From NCBI RefSeq assembly GCF_947494025.1, contig NZ_CANLTQ010000005.1, positions 166,754 through 230,753 on the forward strand: a stretch of 64,000 nucleotides of DNA. The letters run 5' to 3'. This document shows, piece after piece, positions 1-10,213 of the stretch. Position 1 is the first letter of the stretch, and each line of letters starts with the position of its first letter. The DNA comes from an uncultured Jannaschia sp. GTDB taxonomy: Bacteria > Pseudomonadota > Alphaproteobacteria > Rhodobacterales > Rhodobacteraceae. Made by a program: the position numbers and the translations under genes. The notes beneath the pieces were generated by a model. The model saw nothing but the letters and a program-made list of their open reading frames with translations, was not told where the DNA came from and ran no database searches.

Positions 1-519
1 GCCTTCGGCGACCTGAACGGGGTCATCGTCGCGACCGAGCCGCAGATCCTCCGCATCGAGGGGGCCACGTCGAAGGTCTTCTACCAGCTTCGCCTCGCGG
101 AGGCCTTCGCGCACCGGATGGGGCAGGCGAAGGTGCTCAACCGCCACGTCCTGTCCTCCTGGTCGGACGTGATCTCCTATTGCCGCACCACGATGGCGCA
201 TCTGAAGACGGAGCAGTTCCGCATCCTGTTCCTGGACCGGAAGAACACCGTGATCGCCGACGAGGAGCAGGCCTCCGGCACCGTGGACCACGTTCCCGTC
301 TATCCGCGCGAGGTGGCGCGACGGGCGCTGGAACTGAGCGCGAGCGCCCTGATCCTCATCCACAACCATCCCTCGGGCGATCCGACGCCGAGCGAGGAGG
401 ATATCGAGATGACGGGGCGCATCATGGCGGCCTGCGGCGCGCTCGACATCGTCGTGCACGACCATATGATCATCGGCAAGAACACCGAGACGTCGTTCCG
501 TTCCGCCGGGCTGATCTGA
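1..519 (+). CDS. radC: DNA repair protein RadC, JAB/MPN domain (5' partial)
   Basis: Frame open from base 1; HNHPSGDPTPSEEDIEMT motif and VVHDHMIIG C-terminus typical of RadC. Confidence 0.93.
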   Translation, partial: AFGDLNGVIVATEPQILRIEGATSKVFYQLRLAEAFAHRMGQAKVLNRHVLSSWSDVISYCRTTMAHLKTEQFRILFLDRKNTVIADEEQASGTVDHVPVYPREVARRALELSASALILIHNHPSGDPTPSEEDIEMTGRIMAACGALDIVVHDHMIIGKNTETSFRSAGLI

Positions 520-532
520 TTCAGGGAAAAGA

Positions 533-565
533 AACCCCTGAACCCGACAGGCGGGAACAGGGGTT
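533..565 (-). terminator. Intrinsic terminator downstream of ccrM
   Basis: Hairpin AACCCCTG-AA-CCCG-ACAGG-CGGG-AA-CAGGGGTT; read on the - strand it is followed by TCTTTTCC; lies between convergent radC and ccrM. Confidence 0.6.
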
Positions 566-621
566 CAAGTCGCGCCCGCCGGACATTGGACAGCGGGCGC
601 AGGCGGTAACTCGTGTCGTCC

Positions 622-1839
<1,218 letters not shown>

Positions 1840-2463
1840 TCACGCCTCGACGCACAACATCTTGCGGATCGGCGCGAAGGTTCTCCGATGATGTTGTGTC
1901 ACCCCATGCTGCAATAATCCTGCGCGGTGTGTCGCCGTGCCGTAGCCGGCATTCGACTCCCAGCCGTAGCCGGGAAATTGTTGCGCCAGCGCCACCATGC
2001 CTTGATCCCGCCGCGATTTCGCGAGGACCGACGCTGCCGCAACGGAAAGGGAGCGGGCGTCGCCGCCAACGATCAGGTCGTGCGCGCAGGCCACCCAGCC
2101 GGGCTTGTCGTTGCCGTCGATCAGGATATGGCAGGGCGGCGCGGGCAAGGCCGCGACCGCGCGGCGCATGGCGAGATGAGTGGCCTGACGGATATTCAGG
2201 ATGTCGATCTCCTCCACGCTGGCCTCGCCGAAGCCGATCTCGCAGCAGGCCGCGAGGAAGGGAACGAGCGCCTCCCGCCGCGCCGCGCTCAGCTTCTTGC
2301 TGTCGTCGAGCCCGTCGGGCGCCGGTCCGATCAGATGCACGGCGCAGGCGACGACGGGCCCGGCCCAGGGACCGCGGCCGACCTCGTCCAGCCCGACGAC
2401 GATGCGGGCGCCGCGCCGGCGGGCGTCGTGTTCGTAGTCGAGATTTGGGGGCAGGGTCGGCAT
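1840..2463 (-). CDS. rnhB: Ribonuclease HII
   Basis: VVGLDEVGRGPWAGPVVA, DSKKLS, HILIDGNDKP and SVLAKSRRD motifs; start set at MPTLPPN. Confidence 0.92.
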   Translation of the reverse strand: MPTLPPNLDYEHDARRRGARIVVGLDEVGRGPWAGPVVACAVHLIGPAPDGLDDSKKLSAARREALVPFLAACCEIGFGEASVEEIDILNIRQATHLAMRRAVAALPAPPCHILIDGNDKPGWVACAHDLIVGGDARSLSVAAASVLAKSRRDQGMVALAQQFPGYGWESNAGYGTATHRAGLLQHGVTQHHRRTFAPIRKMLCVEA

Positions 2464-2512
2464 CGGCCGGACCCTGCCCCCCTCCCGGCGTGGCGTCAAC
2501 GCGGGGGGAGCG

Positions 2513-3058
2513 TCAACGCCGTGCGGTGCGGGGAGTCCAGCCCTCGGCCTCGAGGCAGCGTGCCGCGTAGAGCGCCTTGGGGTTCGTTTCGGTGCCGATG
2601 CGGCGGAGGCATCGCGGCGGCAGAAGGCCCGGCCGGGCCACGGCGTTCCGCATGCAGGCAGCCTCGTAGCCCGCAACGGGGCCGTCCGGGACGCGGGCCG
2701 CGTCGTGGCATTGCTCCGGCAGGATGCGCGTTTCGCGGGGCGCGGGCATCGTGTCGTAGGGAAAAGGCGGATCCCATGGCGGCAACCTGTCCTCCTCGAT
2801 GCGCGCGACGGGGCGGGGGCTCCGGTTCGGGGCGGTCGGCGCGGCCCGGCCGAGCACGACTTCGGCGGGCCGGGACCGGGCGACCGGTACGTCCGGGGCC
2901 GTCCCGTCGCGGTTCCGCTCAATGATCTCGCTCAGTGCGTAGAGCGCGACGAGCCCGCCGATCACCCGCAGCGCGTCCTTCCTGTCGGCCTGCGCGGGCG
3001 CAGCGAAGGACAGGGCCAGCGCCAGCGCGACGATGGCGGCGATCGGGCAGCGGAACAT
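2513..3058 (-). CDS. Hypothetical secreted protein
   Basis: Signal peptide MFRCPIAAIVALALALSFAAPAQA; Cys-containing C-terminus. Confidence 0.6.
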   Translation of the reverse strand: MFRCPIAAIVALALALSFAAPAQADRKDALRVIGGLVALYALSEIIERNRDGTAPDVPVARSRPAEVVLGRAAPTAPNRSPRPVARIEEDRLPPWDPPFPYDTMPAPRETRILPEQCHDAARVPDGPVAGYEAACMRNAVARPGLLPPRCLRRIGTETNPKALYAARCLEAEGWTPRTARR

Positions 3059-3202
3059 GGCGCGTCTCCTCGCGGTCGGAATATGGAACGGGGCAACGGC
3101 CTCCTCGCCGTCAGGGGGCCGGACGGGCAATGACAGGGCGTTGTCATGAAATAACCGACGGCTCCCATTGCCTGTCAGCGCCCGCTGACGCATCAAGATC
3201 GC

Positions 3203-3490
3203 ATGCGGATCGCGCTTCTTCCTCTGGCTCTTGTCGCCGCTCTGACGCTCGCCGATGCGGCGGGGGCGGCATGCTACGCCGATTACAAGGCCAAGAAGGA
3301 CGATCCGCTCCGGCTGCATTACGGCGTGATCGAGGTCGGGGACGGCAATTGCTCGGCCGGGGCCGCCGCCTCGGTGATCCGGGGCCGGCTCGGCGACGGC
3401 TGGCAGCTTCTGGAGGTCGAATCCGTCTTTGGCCCCGAAGGCCTGGAACAAAGGAAGGGTCGTGCCGGCGAGTTCTTCCTCCGTTACTGA
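3203..3490 (+). CDS. Hypothetical secreted protein (about 95 aa)
   Basis: Signal peptide MRIALLPLALVAALTLADAAGA; coding-like composition. Confidence 0.65.
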   Translation: MRIALLPLALVAALTLADAAGAACYADYKAKKDDPLRLHYGVIEVGDGNCSAGAAASVIRGRLGDGWQLLEVESVFGPEGLEQRKGRAGEFFLRY

Positions 3491-4163
3491 AACCCGGGCC
3501 GTTTCGGCCAGGATCGTGGGCTTCGGCATCGCGGCCATCGTGGTGATCCTCGCCGCGGCGGCCGTGTTCCTGTTCGCGACGTTGCCCGACGGCAACGCCT
3601 TCAACGCCCGGGTGGAGCGGCTCTTCATCGAATCCGACCTGACGCAGCGCGCGGAAATCCGGCTTCTGGAGGTGCTGGCCCAGTCCGGGACCGCGTTCAG
3701 CGACGTGCTGGCGAGCTACCGGGTCATCATCTTCGTCCTTCTCGTCTTCGCGACCGCGCTTCTCATCGCCTGCGTCGTGCTGCTGGTCGCGATCGTCACG
3801 CTGAACCGGCGGATGGGGGAGATCGAGCGGTCGGGCATCCAGGTCACGTCATTGATCCTCGCGCGGGCGGAGAACGCGGTGATGCTGAACGACATCGAGC
3901 TGAAGCTGACCGACGCCGCGATGGAAACGCTGAGCGTTCTGGCCGAGGCCCGGCTCGACGGCGACATGCTGACCGGCGCGCAGATCGAATCGGTCATCAC
4001 CGGCAAGCCCGAAGCGGATTGCGAGGAGGCGGCGGGCGCCACGCGGATCAAGCGGCTGCGCGACGCGCTCGGCAACCAGATCGTGACGCAGCTCCTGATC
4101 CGCAACATCACGCGGCAGGGCTACGTTCTGGCACTCGATCCGAAGGTGATCCGGATGACGTGA
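3462..4163 (+). CDS. Membrane protein with two TM segments
   Basis: GTG start preceded by AAAGGAAGG; TM helices near residues 20-45 and 85-115; overlaps the previous CDS by 29 bp. Confidence 0.65.
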   Translation: MPASSSSVTETRAVSARIVGFGIAAIVVILAAAAVFLFATLPDGNAFNARVERLFIESDLTQRAEIRLLEVLAQSGTAFSDVLASYRVIIFVLLVFATALLIACVVLLVAIVTLNRRMGEIERSGIQVTSLILARAENAVMLNDIELKLTDAAMETLSVLAEARLDGDMLTGAQIESVITGKPEADCEEAAGATRIKRLRDALGNQIVTQLLIRNITRQGYVLALDPKVIRMT

Positions 4164-4180
4164 CGGGCTAGTGATCCGTC

Positions 4181-4516
4181 ATGCCCGATTATCCCCGAAC
4201 CCCCGACGGCCGCTATTTCGTCGCCAAGGGCCGCCTCTGGCGGTGCAGCGATCCCTCCCTGTCCGAGCCCGACCGCAAGGCGGCGGTGCGCGCGCTGATG
4301 GACGCGCGCCGGGCGGTTCGCGACGCAGTCGACGAGGCGGAGACCCGCGCCGCCCGCGACCGCGTGCAGGCGGCGAAGGAACGGCTGGGCGAACGCGGAC
4401 CGGTCTGGTGGGACGACGGCGCACCGGACCGAACGCGGCACGCGCCGTGGAACACGGATTACGCGGAATGGTGGGCATCGCTCGACACCGCGGCGCAGGG
4501 GCAGGGGCGGGAATGA
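4181..4516 (+). CDS. Small conserved hypothetical protein
   Basis: MPDYPRTPDGRYFVAKGRLWRCSDPSLSEPDR...; ATGA overlap with the next gene. Confidence 0.65.
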   Translation: MPDYPRTPDGRYFVAKGRLWRCSDPSLSEPDRKAAVRALMDARRAVRDAVDEAETRAARDRVQAAKERLGERGPVWWDDGAPDRTRHAPWNTDYAEWWASLDTAAQGQGRE

Positions 4517-5442
4517 TCGACGCCGTCATCACCTGGGTGGACGGCGACGATCCGGCCCACCGCGCGCGGCGGGCGCGGTACGAGGCTCGCGGCGCCCACC
4601 CCGAGGCGACCGCCACCACGCGCTTCGCCAGCTCGGGCGAGCTTCGCTTCGCCGTCCTGTCGCTTCTGCGGTTCTGTCCCTTCGTGCGTCGGATCCACGT
4701 CGTGACCGATGCGCAACACCCGGCCTGCCTCGATACGCTGCGCTCGGTCCCCGCCGATGCCGCCCGGATCCGCGTGGTCGACCATCGGGCGGCGTTCGGG
4801 GTCCATGCCGACCTGCTGCCCGTCTTCTCCTCGCGCTCCATCGAGACGATGATCCACCGCATCCCGGACCTCGCGGAGCGATTCCTGTATCTCAACGACG
4901 ACATCTTCGTCGGACGCCCGATGCGCGAACGCGACTACTTCGACGGCGACCGTCCCATTCTGCAGGGCCATTGGCGCCGGTTCCCGAACCCCGCCGTCGC
5001 GTGGCTCAAGAGGCGCGTCCGGTCGGAGCGTCCCGGCTTCGGCGCCGCGCAACGGCAGGCCGCACGTCTGGCCGGGGCGCGCGGGCGGTATTTCTTGCTG
5101 GAGCATCAGCCGCAGCCGATGCGCCGGTCCACGCTCGCCGGGTTCTATGCCGGCGATCCCGCAGTCCTGCGCCAACAGGCGGGGCACCGCTTCCGCTCGC
5201 CCGAACAGGTCTCGCCCCTTGGCCTCGCCGCGCATCTGGAGATCGCGGCCGGCGCCCGGACGATGGCGCCGCGCGACATCGGCTATGTCCGCCCGGGCCG
5301 CCCGGGCGGGGCCGCGCTCGCGCAGGTCATGGCGCGGCTGGGGGCGGACGCCTACGCCTCCTTCTGTGTCCAGAGCCTCGACCGCTTTCCGGAGGCCGAT
5401 CGTGCCACCGTCCTGTCGGGGCTCGCCGCGCGCTACGGCTGA
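4513..5442 (+). CDS. Stealth-family capsular polysaccharide phosphotransferase
   Basis: N-terminal IDAVITWVDGDDP (CR1), FASSGELRFAVLSLL, FLYLNDDIFVGRP (CR2-like). Confidence 0.85.
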   Translation: MIDAVITWVDGDDPAHRARRARYEARGAHPEATATTRFASSGELRFAVLSLLRFCPFVRRIHVVTDAQHPACLDTLRSVPADAARIRVVDHRAAFGVHADLLPVFSSRSIETMIHRIPDLAERFLYLNDDIFVGRPMRERDYFDGDRPILQGHWRRFPNPAVAWLKRRVRSERPGFGAAQRQAARLAGARGRYFLLEHQPQPMRRSTLAGFYAGDPAVLRQQAGHRFRSPEQVSPLGLAAHLEIAAGARTMAPRDIGYVRPGRPGGAALAQVMARLGADAYASFCVQSLDRFPEADRATVLSGLAARYG

Positions 5443-5526
5443 GCGCCCCGTCGCTGGACCGGAGCCGGCGCAGCGGCTAGACGCCGGGGCGATCCCGACG
5501 ATGCCGAACAGGAAAAGGCGCAGGAC

Positions 5527-7308
5527 TTGCCCAAGGTCAGTTCCATCAAACGGCGCCCCAAGGCCGAGCGGGCGATGACCGACCGCCAGATGTTCGCCCG
5601 TCTCTGGCGCGAATACCTGCGCCCGCACGCCCCGATGATCGCCTTCGCGGCGCTTCTGATGGTGATGGAGGGCAGCACGCTGGGCATCCTGTCCTGGATG
5701 CTGAAGCCGATGTTCGACCTTGTTTTCGTCGACGGACGCGAAAGCGCGATCCTGTGGGTGGGGTTCGGCATCTTCGGTCTGTTCCTGATGCGCGCCGTCA
5801 CGGGGGTGCTGCAGCGGATCGTGATGACGCGGATCTCCAACAGGACCAGCGCGGCGATGCAGGTCGACCTGCTGCGCCACGTGCTGACGCTCGACAGCGG
5901 CTTCTTCCAGTCGATGTCGCCCGGCACGCTGATCTCCCGCGTCTCCTCCGACGCCAACGCGACGCAAGGGATCTGGTCGGCGCTGATCCTCGGCGCGGGA
6001 CGCGATGCGGTGGCGCTCGTCTCACTCGTCGTGGTGGCCGTCGTGATCGATCCGCTCTGGACGCTCGTGGCGGTGGTCGGCACGCCGCTCCTCGTCCTGC
6101 CGAGTCTCGTCCTGCAACGCTACCTGCGCCGCAAGAGCGCCCGGCTGCGCGACATCTCGGCGGCCCGGACGACCCGGCTCGACGAGATCTTCCACGGCGT
6201 CACCCCGGTCAAGCTGAACGCGCTCGAGAATTATCAGAACGGCCGGTTCGCCGCGCTGACCGACGCCTTCGTTTCCGCCAAGGTCAAGGCGGCGGGCGGC
6301 TCGGCGATGATCCCGGGCTTCATCGACATCGCCATCGGCCTCGGCTTCTTCTGCGTGCTGCTCTACGGCGGGCAGGAGATCATCGACGGCGACAAGACGG
6401 TGGGCGACTTCATGTCGTTCTTCACCGCGATGGCGCTGGCGTTCCAGCCGCTGCGCCGGCTGGGCACGCTCGCGGGGACGTGGCAGATCGCCGCCGCGAG
6501 CCTCGAGCGGGTGTTCGAGCTGTTCGACACGCCGCCGACCGTGCCGATCCCCAAGGTCGCCGCGCGTCCGCCCGAATTGCCCGACACGGAGATCCGGTTC
6601 GAGAACGTGAGCCTGTCCTACGGCAGCGCCGAGGTGCTGCGCGGTCTCGACTTTATCGCGGATTCCGGGGGGACCACGGCCCTCGTCGGGCCGTCGGGGG
6701 CGGGCAAGAGCACCGTGTTCAACGTCCTCACCCGGCTCGTCGAGCCGTCGGGCGGACGCGTCACGATCGGCGGGCGGGACATTTCCGAAATCGAGGTCGG
6801 AAGTCTTCGCGCGCTTTTCTCCGTGGTGAGCCAGGACGCGCTCCTTTTCGACGAGACGGTGCGGGAGAACATCCTTCTCGGACAGAAGCACGTCACGGAG
6901 GCGCAGCTGCAGGCCGCCCTCGACGCGGCGCATGTCAGCGACTTCCTGGACGGACTGCCGAACGGGCTCGACTCCCCCGCCGGGCCGCGCGGGTCGAACC
7001 TTTCGGGCGGGCAGCGACAGCGGGTGGCCATCGCCCGCGCGCTCCTGCGGGACACGCCGATCCTGCTCCTTGACGAGGCGACTTCGGCGCTCGACGCGGC
7101 GGTGGAGGCCAAGGTGCAGGACGCGATCGCCACGCTTTCGAAGGGGCGCACCGTTCTCGTCATCGCGCACCGGCTTTCCACCATCACCGACGCCGACCGC
7201 ATCGTCGTGATGGATCGCGGACAGGTGGAGGATATGGGTCGGCACGCGGAACTCCTGACCCGCGGCGGCATCTTCGCGGGCCTGCACGCGCTGCAATCGA
7301 ACCGCTAG
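5527..7308 (+). CDS. MsbA-like ABC exporter (fused permease/ATPase)
   Basis: Six-TM domain plus NBD (GPSGAGKST, LSGGQRQRVAIARALL, LLLDEATSALD); TTG start at 5527 or ATG at 5575-5580. Confidence 0.9.
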   Translation: MPKVSSIKRRPKAERAMTDRQMFARLWREYLRPHAPMIAFAALLMVMEGSTLGILSWMLKPMFDLVFVDGRESAILWVGFGIFGLFLMRAVTGVLQRIVMTRISNRTSAAMQVDLLRHVLTLDSGFFQSMSPGTLISRVSSDANATQGIWSALILGAGRDAVALVSLVVVAVVIDPLWTLVAVVGTPLLVLPSLVLQRYLRRKSARLRDISAARTTRLDEIFHGVTPVKLNALENYQNGRFAALTDAFVSAKVKAAGGSAMIPGFIDIAIGLGFFCVLLYGGQEIIDGDKTVGDFMSFFTAMALAFQPLRRLGTLAGTWQIAAASLERVFELFDTPPTVPIPKVAARPPELPDTEIRFENVSLSYGSAEVLRGLDFIADSGGTTALVGPSGAGKSTVFNVLTRLVEPSGGRVTIGGRDISEIEVGSLRALFSVVSQDALLFDETVRENILLGQKHVTEAQLQAALDAAHVSDFLDGLPNGLDSPAGPRGSNLSGGQRQRVAIARALLRDTPILLLDEATSALDAAVEAKVQDAIATLSKGRTVLVIAHRLSTITDADRIVVMDRGQVEDMGRHAELLTRGGIFAGLHALQSNR

Positions 7309-7533
7309 GCCCCAAGCGCCCGAACTCCCGCAGGAGACTGCCCGGAAAGCATAATTCCGAACTTATCTTGCGCCGGTCCGCGTCGCGCGGCGTCCATAAC
7401 CCCCGTTCCCGGCAGAAACCCGGTGGCATTGAGGCGGCCTTCATGTTCTTTTGTGTCGACCGGGCCTGCGCCAGCGGGCCCGATACGTATGAGAAGGCGT
7501 GCGTTGGAGCGCGTCCGAGATTTGGGAGACACC

Positions 7534-9141
7534 ATGTCGAAGAAGAACCAGGAACAGATCGATCGCCTCGCCGACGCCGCCCGCCGCGGCGGCCTCTCGC
7601 GCCGCGACTTCATGCATTATTCCGTCGCCGCCGGCCTGACCGCGACCACGGCAACGGGTCTCTGGACCACGAAGGCCGCGGCCCAGCCGAAATCGGGCGG
7701 CAACTTTCGCTGGGGTCTCCATGACGGCAACACCTCGGACACGCACGATCCGGGCACCTACGTGACGCGCCAGAATATCTTTCTCGCCCATACCCATCGC
7801 AGCTACCTGACGATGATCATGGGCGACGGCTCCCTCGGGCCGGACCTCGCCGACAGCTGGGAGGCGAACGAGGACGCGACCCAGTGGATTTTCGAGCTCA
7901 ACCAGGACGCCAGCTTCCATAGCGGCAAGCCGGTGACCGCCGACGACGTGATCGCGTCGCTGAACCACCACCGCGGCGACGACACGACCTCCGCCGCGAA
8001 GGCGCTTCTGACCGACGTGTCCGACATCACCAAGGACGGCGACCACACCGTCGTCGTCACCCTGTCGCGCGGCAACGCCGACCTGCCCTGGCTGATGACC
8101 GACTACCACTTCGCGGTCTGCCCGGCCAACGACGACGGCACGATCGAATGGCAATCGGGCGACGGTTCGGGACCCTACAAGATCGACTCGGGCGAATGGG
8201 GCGTGCAGTTCACGCTGAGCCGGCACGACGGCTGGCACCGCGAGGGGGCCTATTTCGACACGGTCGAGCTCCTGACGCTGAACGACCCGAACGCGCGCCA
8301 GACTGCGCTCGTCACCGGCGACGTGGACGCGGTATCGCTGATCGAGCTCAAGACGATGGCGCTCCTGCAGCGCGATCCGAACCTCGTGATCCACAACGTG
8401 CCCTCGGCCGCGGCGATCACCATGCCGATGTTCTGCGACCAGGCGCCGTTCGACAACGTGGACGTGCGCAACGCGCTGAAGCTCGCCATGAACCGCGACG
8501 AGATCATCGAGAAGATCACCTTCGGCGCCGCGACCAAGGCCAACGATTTCCACCATTCGCCGGCGCAGCCCTACTATCCCGAGGGCATCCCCCAGCGGGA
8601 CTACGATCCCGACCAGGCACGCTCGCTGTTGAAGAAGGCGGGGGCCGAGGGACTCACGATCAGCCTCAGCGCCGCCGACAGCGTTTATACGGGCGCGGTC
8701 GACATGGCCGTCCTTTATGCGGAACAGGCGCGGGCCGCAGGCATCAACGTCAACGTCGTGCGGGAGCCGAACGACGGCTACTACTCGGACGTCTGGCTGA
8801 AGAAGCCGTTCTGCCTCGTCTCCTGGGGCGCGCGCCCGACGCCGGACGTGATGTACACGCTGGCCTACAAGGACGACGCGGCCTGGAACGAGAGCCACTG
8901 GCAGAACGAGCGGTTCAACGAGCTCCTGCTGGCGGCGAAGTCGGAACTCGACAATTCGCTCCGCGCGGAGATGTATGCTGAGATGGCGATGCTGGCCCGC
9001 GACGACGGCGGCACCATCATCCCGTTCTTCAACAACTTCGTCTACGCGAACCGCGCCAATGTCGGCACGCCCGAAGAGCTGGCCGCGAGCTGGGAGAACG
9101 ACGGCGCCCGCGCCGCGAGCCGCTGGTGGTTCAACGACTGA
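7534..9141 (+). CDS. Tat-exported peptide-type ABC substrate-binding protein (SBP family 5)
   Basis: Tat motif LSRRDFMHYSVAAG; SBP_bac_5 fold features. Confidence 0.9.
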   Translation: MSKKNQEQIDRLADAARRGGLSRRDFMHYSVAAGLTATTATGLWTTKAAAQPKSGGNFRWGLHDGNTSDTHDPGTYVTRQNIFLAHTHRSYLTMIMGDGSLGPDLADSWEANEDATQWIFELNQDASFHSGKPVTADDVIASLNHHRGDDTTSAAKALLTDVSDITKDGDHTVVVTLSRGNADLPWLMTDYHFAVCPANDDGTIEWQSGDGSGPYKIDSGEWGVQFTLSRHDGWHREGAYFDTVELLTLNDPNARQTALVTGDVDAVSLIELKTMALLQRDPNLVIHNVPSAAAITMPMFCDQAPFDNVDVRNALKLAMNRDEIIEKITFGAATKANDFHHSPAQPYYPEGIPQRDYDPDQARSLLKKAGAEGLTISLSAADSVYTGAVDMAVLYAEQARAAGINVNVVREPNDGYYSDVWLKKPFCLVSWGARPTPDVMYTLAYKDDAAWNESHWQNERFNELLLAAKSELDNSLRAEMYAEMAMLARDDGGTIIPFFNNFVYANRANVGTPEELAASWENDGARAASRWWFND

Positions 9142-9153
9142 TCGCGAAAGGTC

Positions 9154-9175
9154 CGGCCCGGCTTCGGCCGGGCCG
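9154..9175 (+). other. Strong intergenic stem-loop with UUCG tetraloop
   Basis: CGGCCCGGC-TTCG-GCCGGGCCG, perfect 9-bp stem between SBP and permease genes. Confidence 0.75.
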
Positions 9176-9246
9176 CAACACGATCATTCCTTACGGACAA
9201 CAAGACGCCGGCATGCCAACGCCGGATCGGCAGGCCGGAGGCACGG

Positions 9247-10203
9247 ATGTCTGACATCTTCAAATTGGTGGCGAAGCGACTGGGGCTCGGGCTCGTGACG
9301 CTGTTCGTCGTCTCGATCCTCATCTTCTTCGCCGTGGAGCTGTTGCCCGGCGACATCGCGCAGGCGGTACTGGGCCAGGGCGCGACGGAGGAGACGGTCG
9401 CGCGCCTGCGCGAGCGGATGGGGCTCAACGATCCCGCGATCATGCGCTATCTCAACTGGCTCGGCGGCGCGCTCCAGGGCGATTTCGGAGTGTCGCTCAT
9501 CTCCGGCACCAGCGTGACCGAGGCGATCACGCAGCGGTTCCTCAACACGCTGTTCCTCGCCGCCTACGCCGCGGTCATCGCCGTGCCCTTCGCGATCATC
9601 CTGGGCGTGCTCGTCGCGCTGATGCGGGACACGCTCTTCGACCGGGCGGCGAACGTGCTGACGCTCACCTCGATCTCCTCGCCGGAGTTCTTCCTGGGCT
9701 ACGTCCTGATCCTGTACCTGTCGGTCAAGACCGGCTGGTTCCCCGCAATCTCCAGTCTGTCGCCGGGCATGGGTTTCGGCGAGCTTCTCGAGCGGACGTT
9801 CCTGCCGGCGCTGACGCTCGTCCTCGTCGTGACCGCGCACATGATGCGGATGACGCGGGCAGCGATCATCAACCTTCTGGCCTCCCCCTATATCGAGATG
9901 GCCCGCCTCAAGGGGATGCCGCCCTGGAAGGTGATCGTGAAGCACGCGCTTCCGAACGCCTGGGCGCCCATCATCAACGTCGTCGCCCTGAACCTCGCCT
10001 ACCTCATCACCGGGGTGGTGCTGGTCGAGGTCGTGTTCGTCTATCCCGGCATCGGCCAGCTCCTGGTTGATGCGGTGTCCAAGCGCGACTTCCCGATCGT
10101 GCAGGCGTGCTGCCTCATCTTCGCGGCGACCTTCATCCTGCTGAACCTCGCCGCCGATGTGGGGTCCATCCTGACAAATCCGCGTCTGCGGCATCCCAAG
10201 TGA
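9247..10203 (+). CDS. Peptide-type ABC permease (DppB-like)
   Basis: TM topology and EMARLKGMPPWKVIVKHALPNAWAPI EAA loop. Confidence 0.92.
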   Translation: MSDIFKLVAKRLGLGLVTLFVVSILIFFAVELLPGDIAQAVLGQGATEETVARLRERMGLNDPAIMRYLNWLGGALQGDFGVSLISGTSVTEAITQRFLNTLFLAAYAAVIAVPFAIILGVLVALMRDTLFDRAANVLTLTSISSPEFFLGYVLILYLSVKTGWFPAISSLSPGMGFGELLERTFLPALTLVLVVTAHMMRMTRAAIINLLASPYIEMARLKGMPPWKVIVKHALPNAWAPIINVVALNLAYLITGVVLVEVVFVYPGIGQLLVDAVSKRDFPIVQACCLIFAATFILLNLAADVGSILTNPRLRHPK

Positions 10204-10213
10204 AGGCGGCCCG

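Noticed and set aside
541-600. tRNA-like GGTTCAAGTC box between radC and ccrM
   Set aside because: No cloverleaf can be drawn; the sequence forms the ccrM terminator hairpin.
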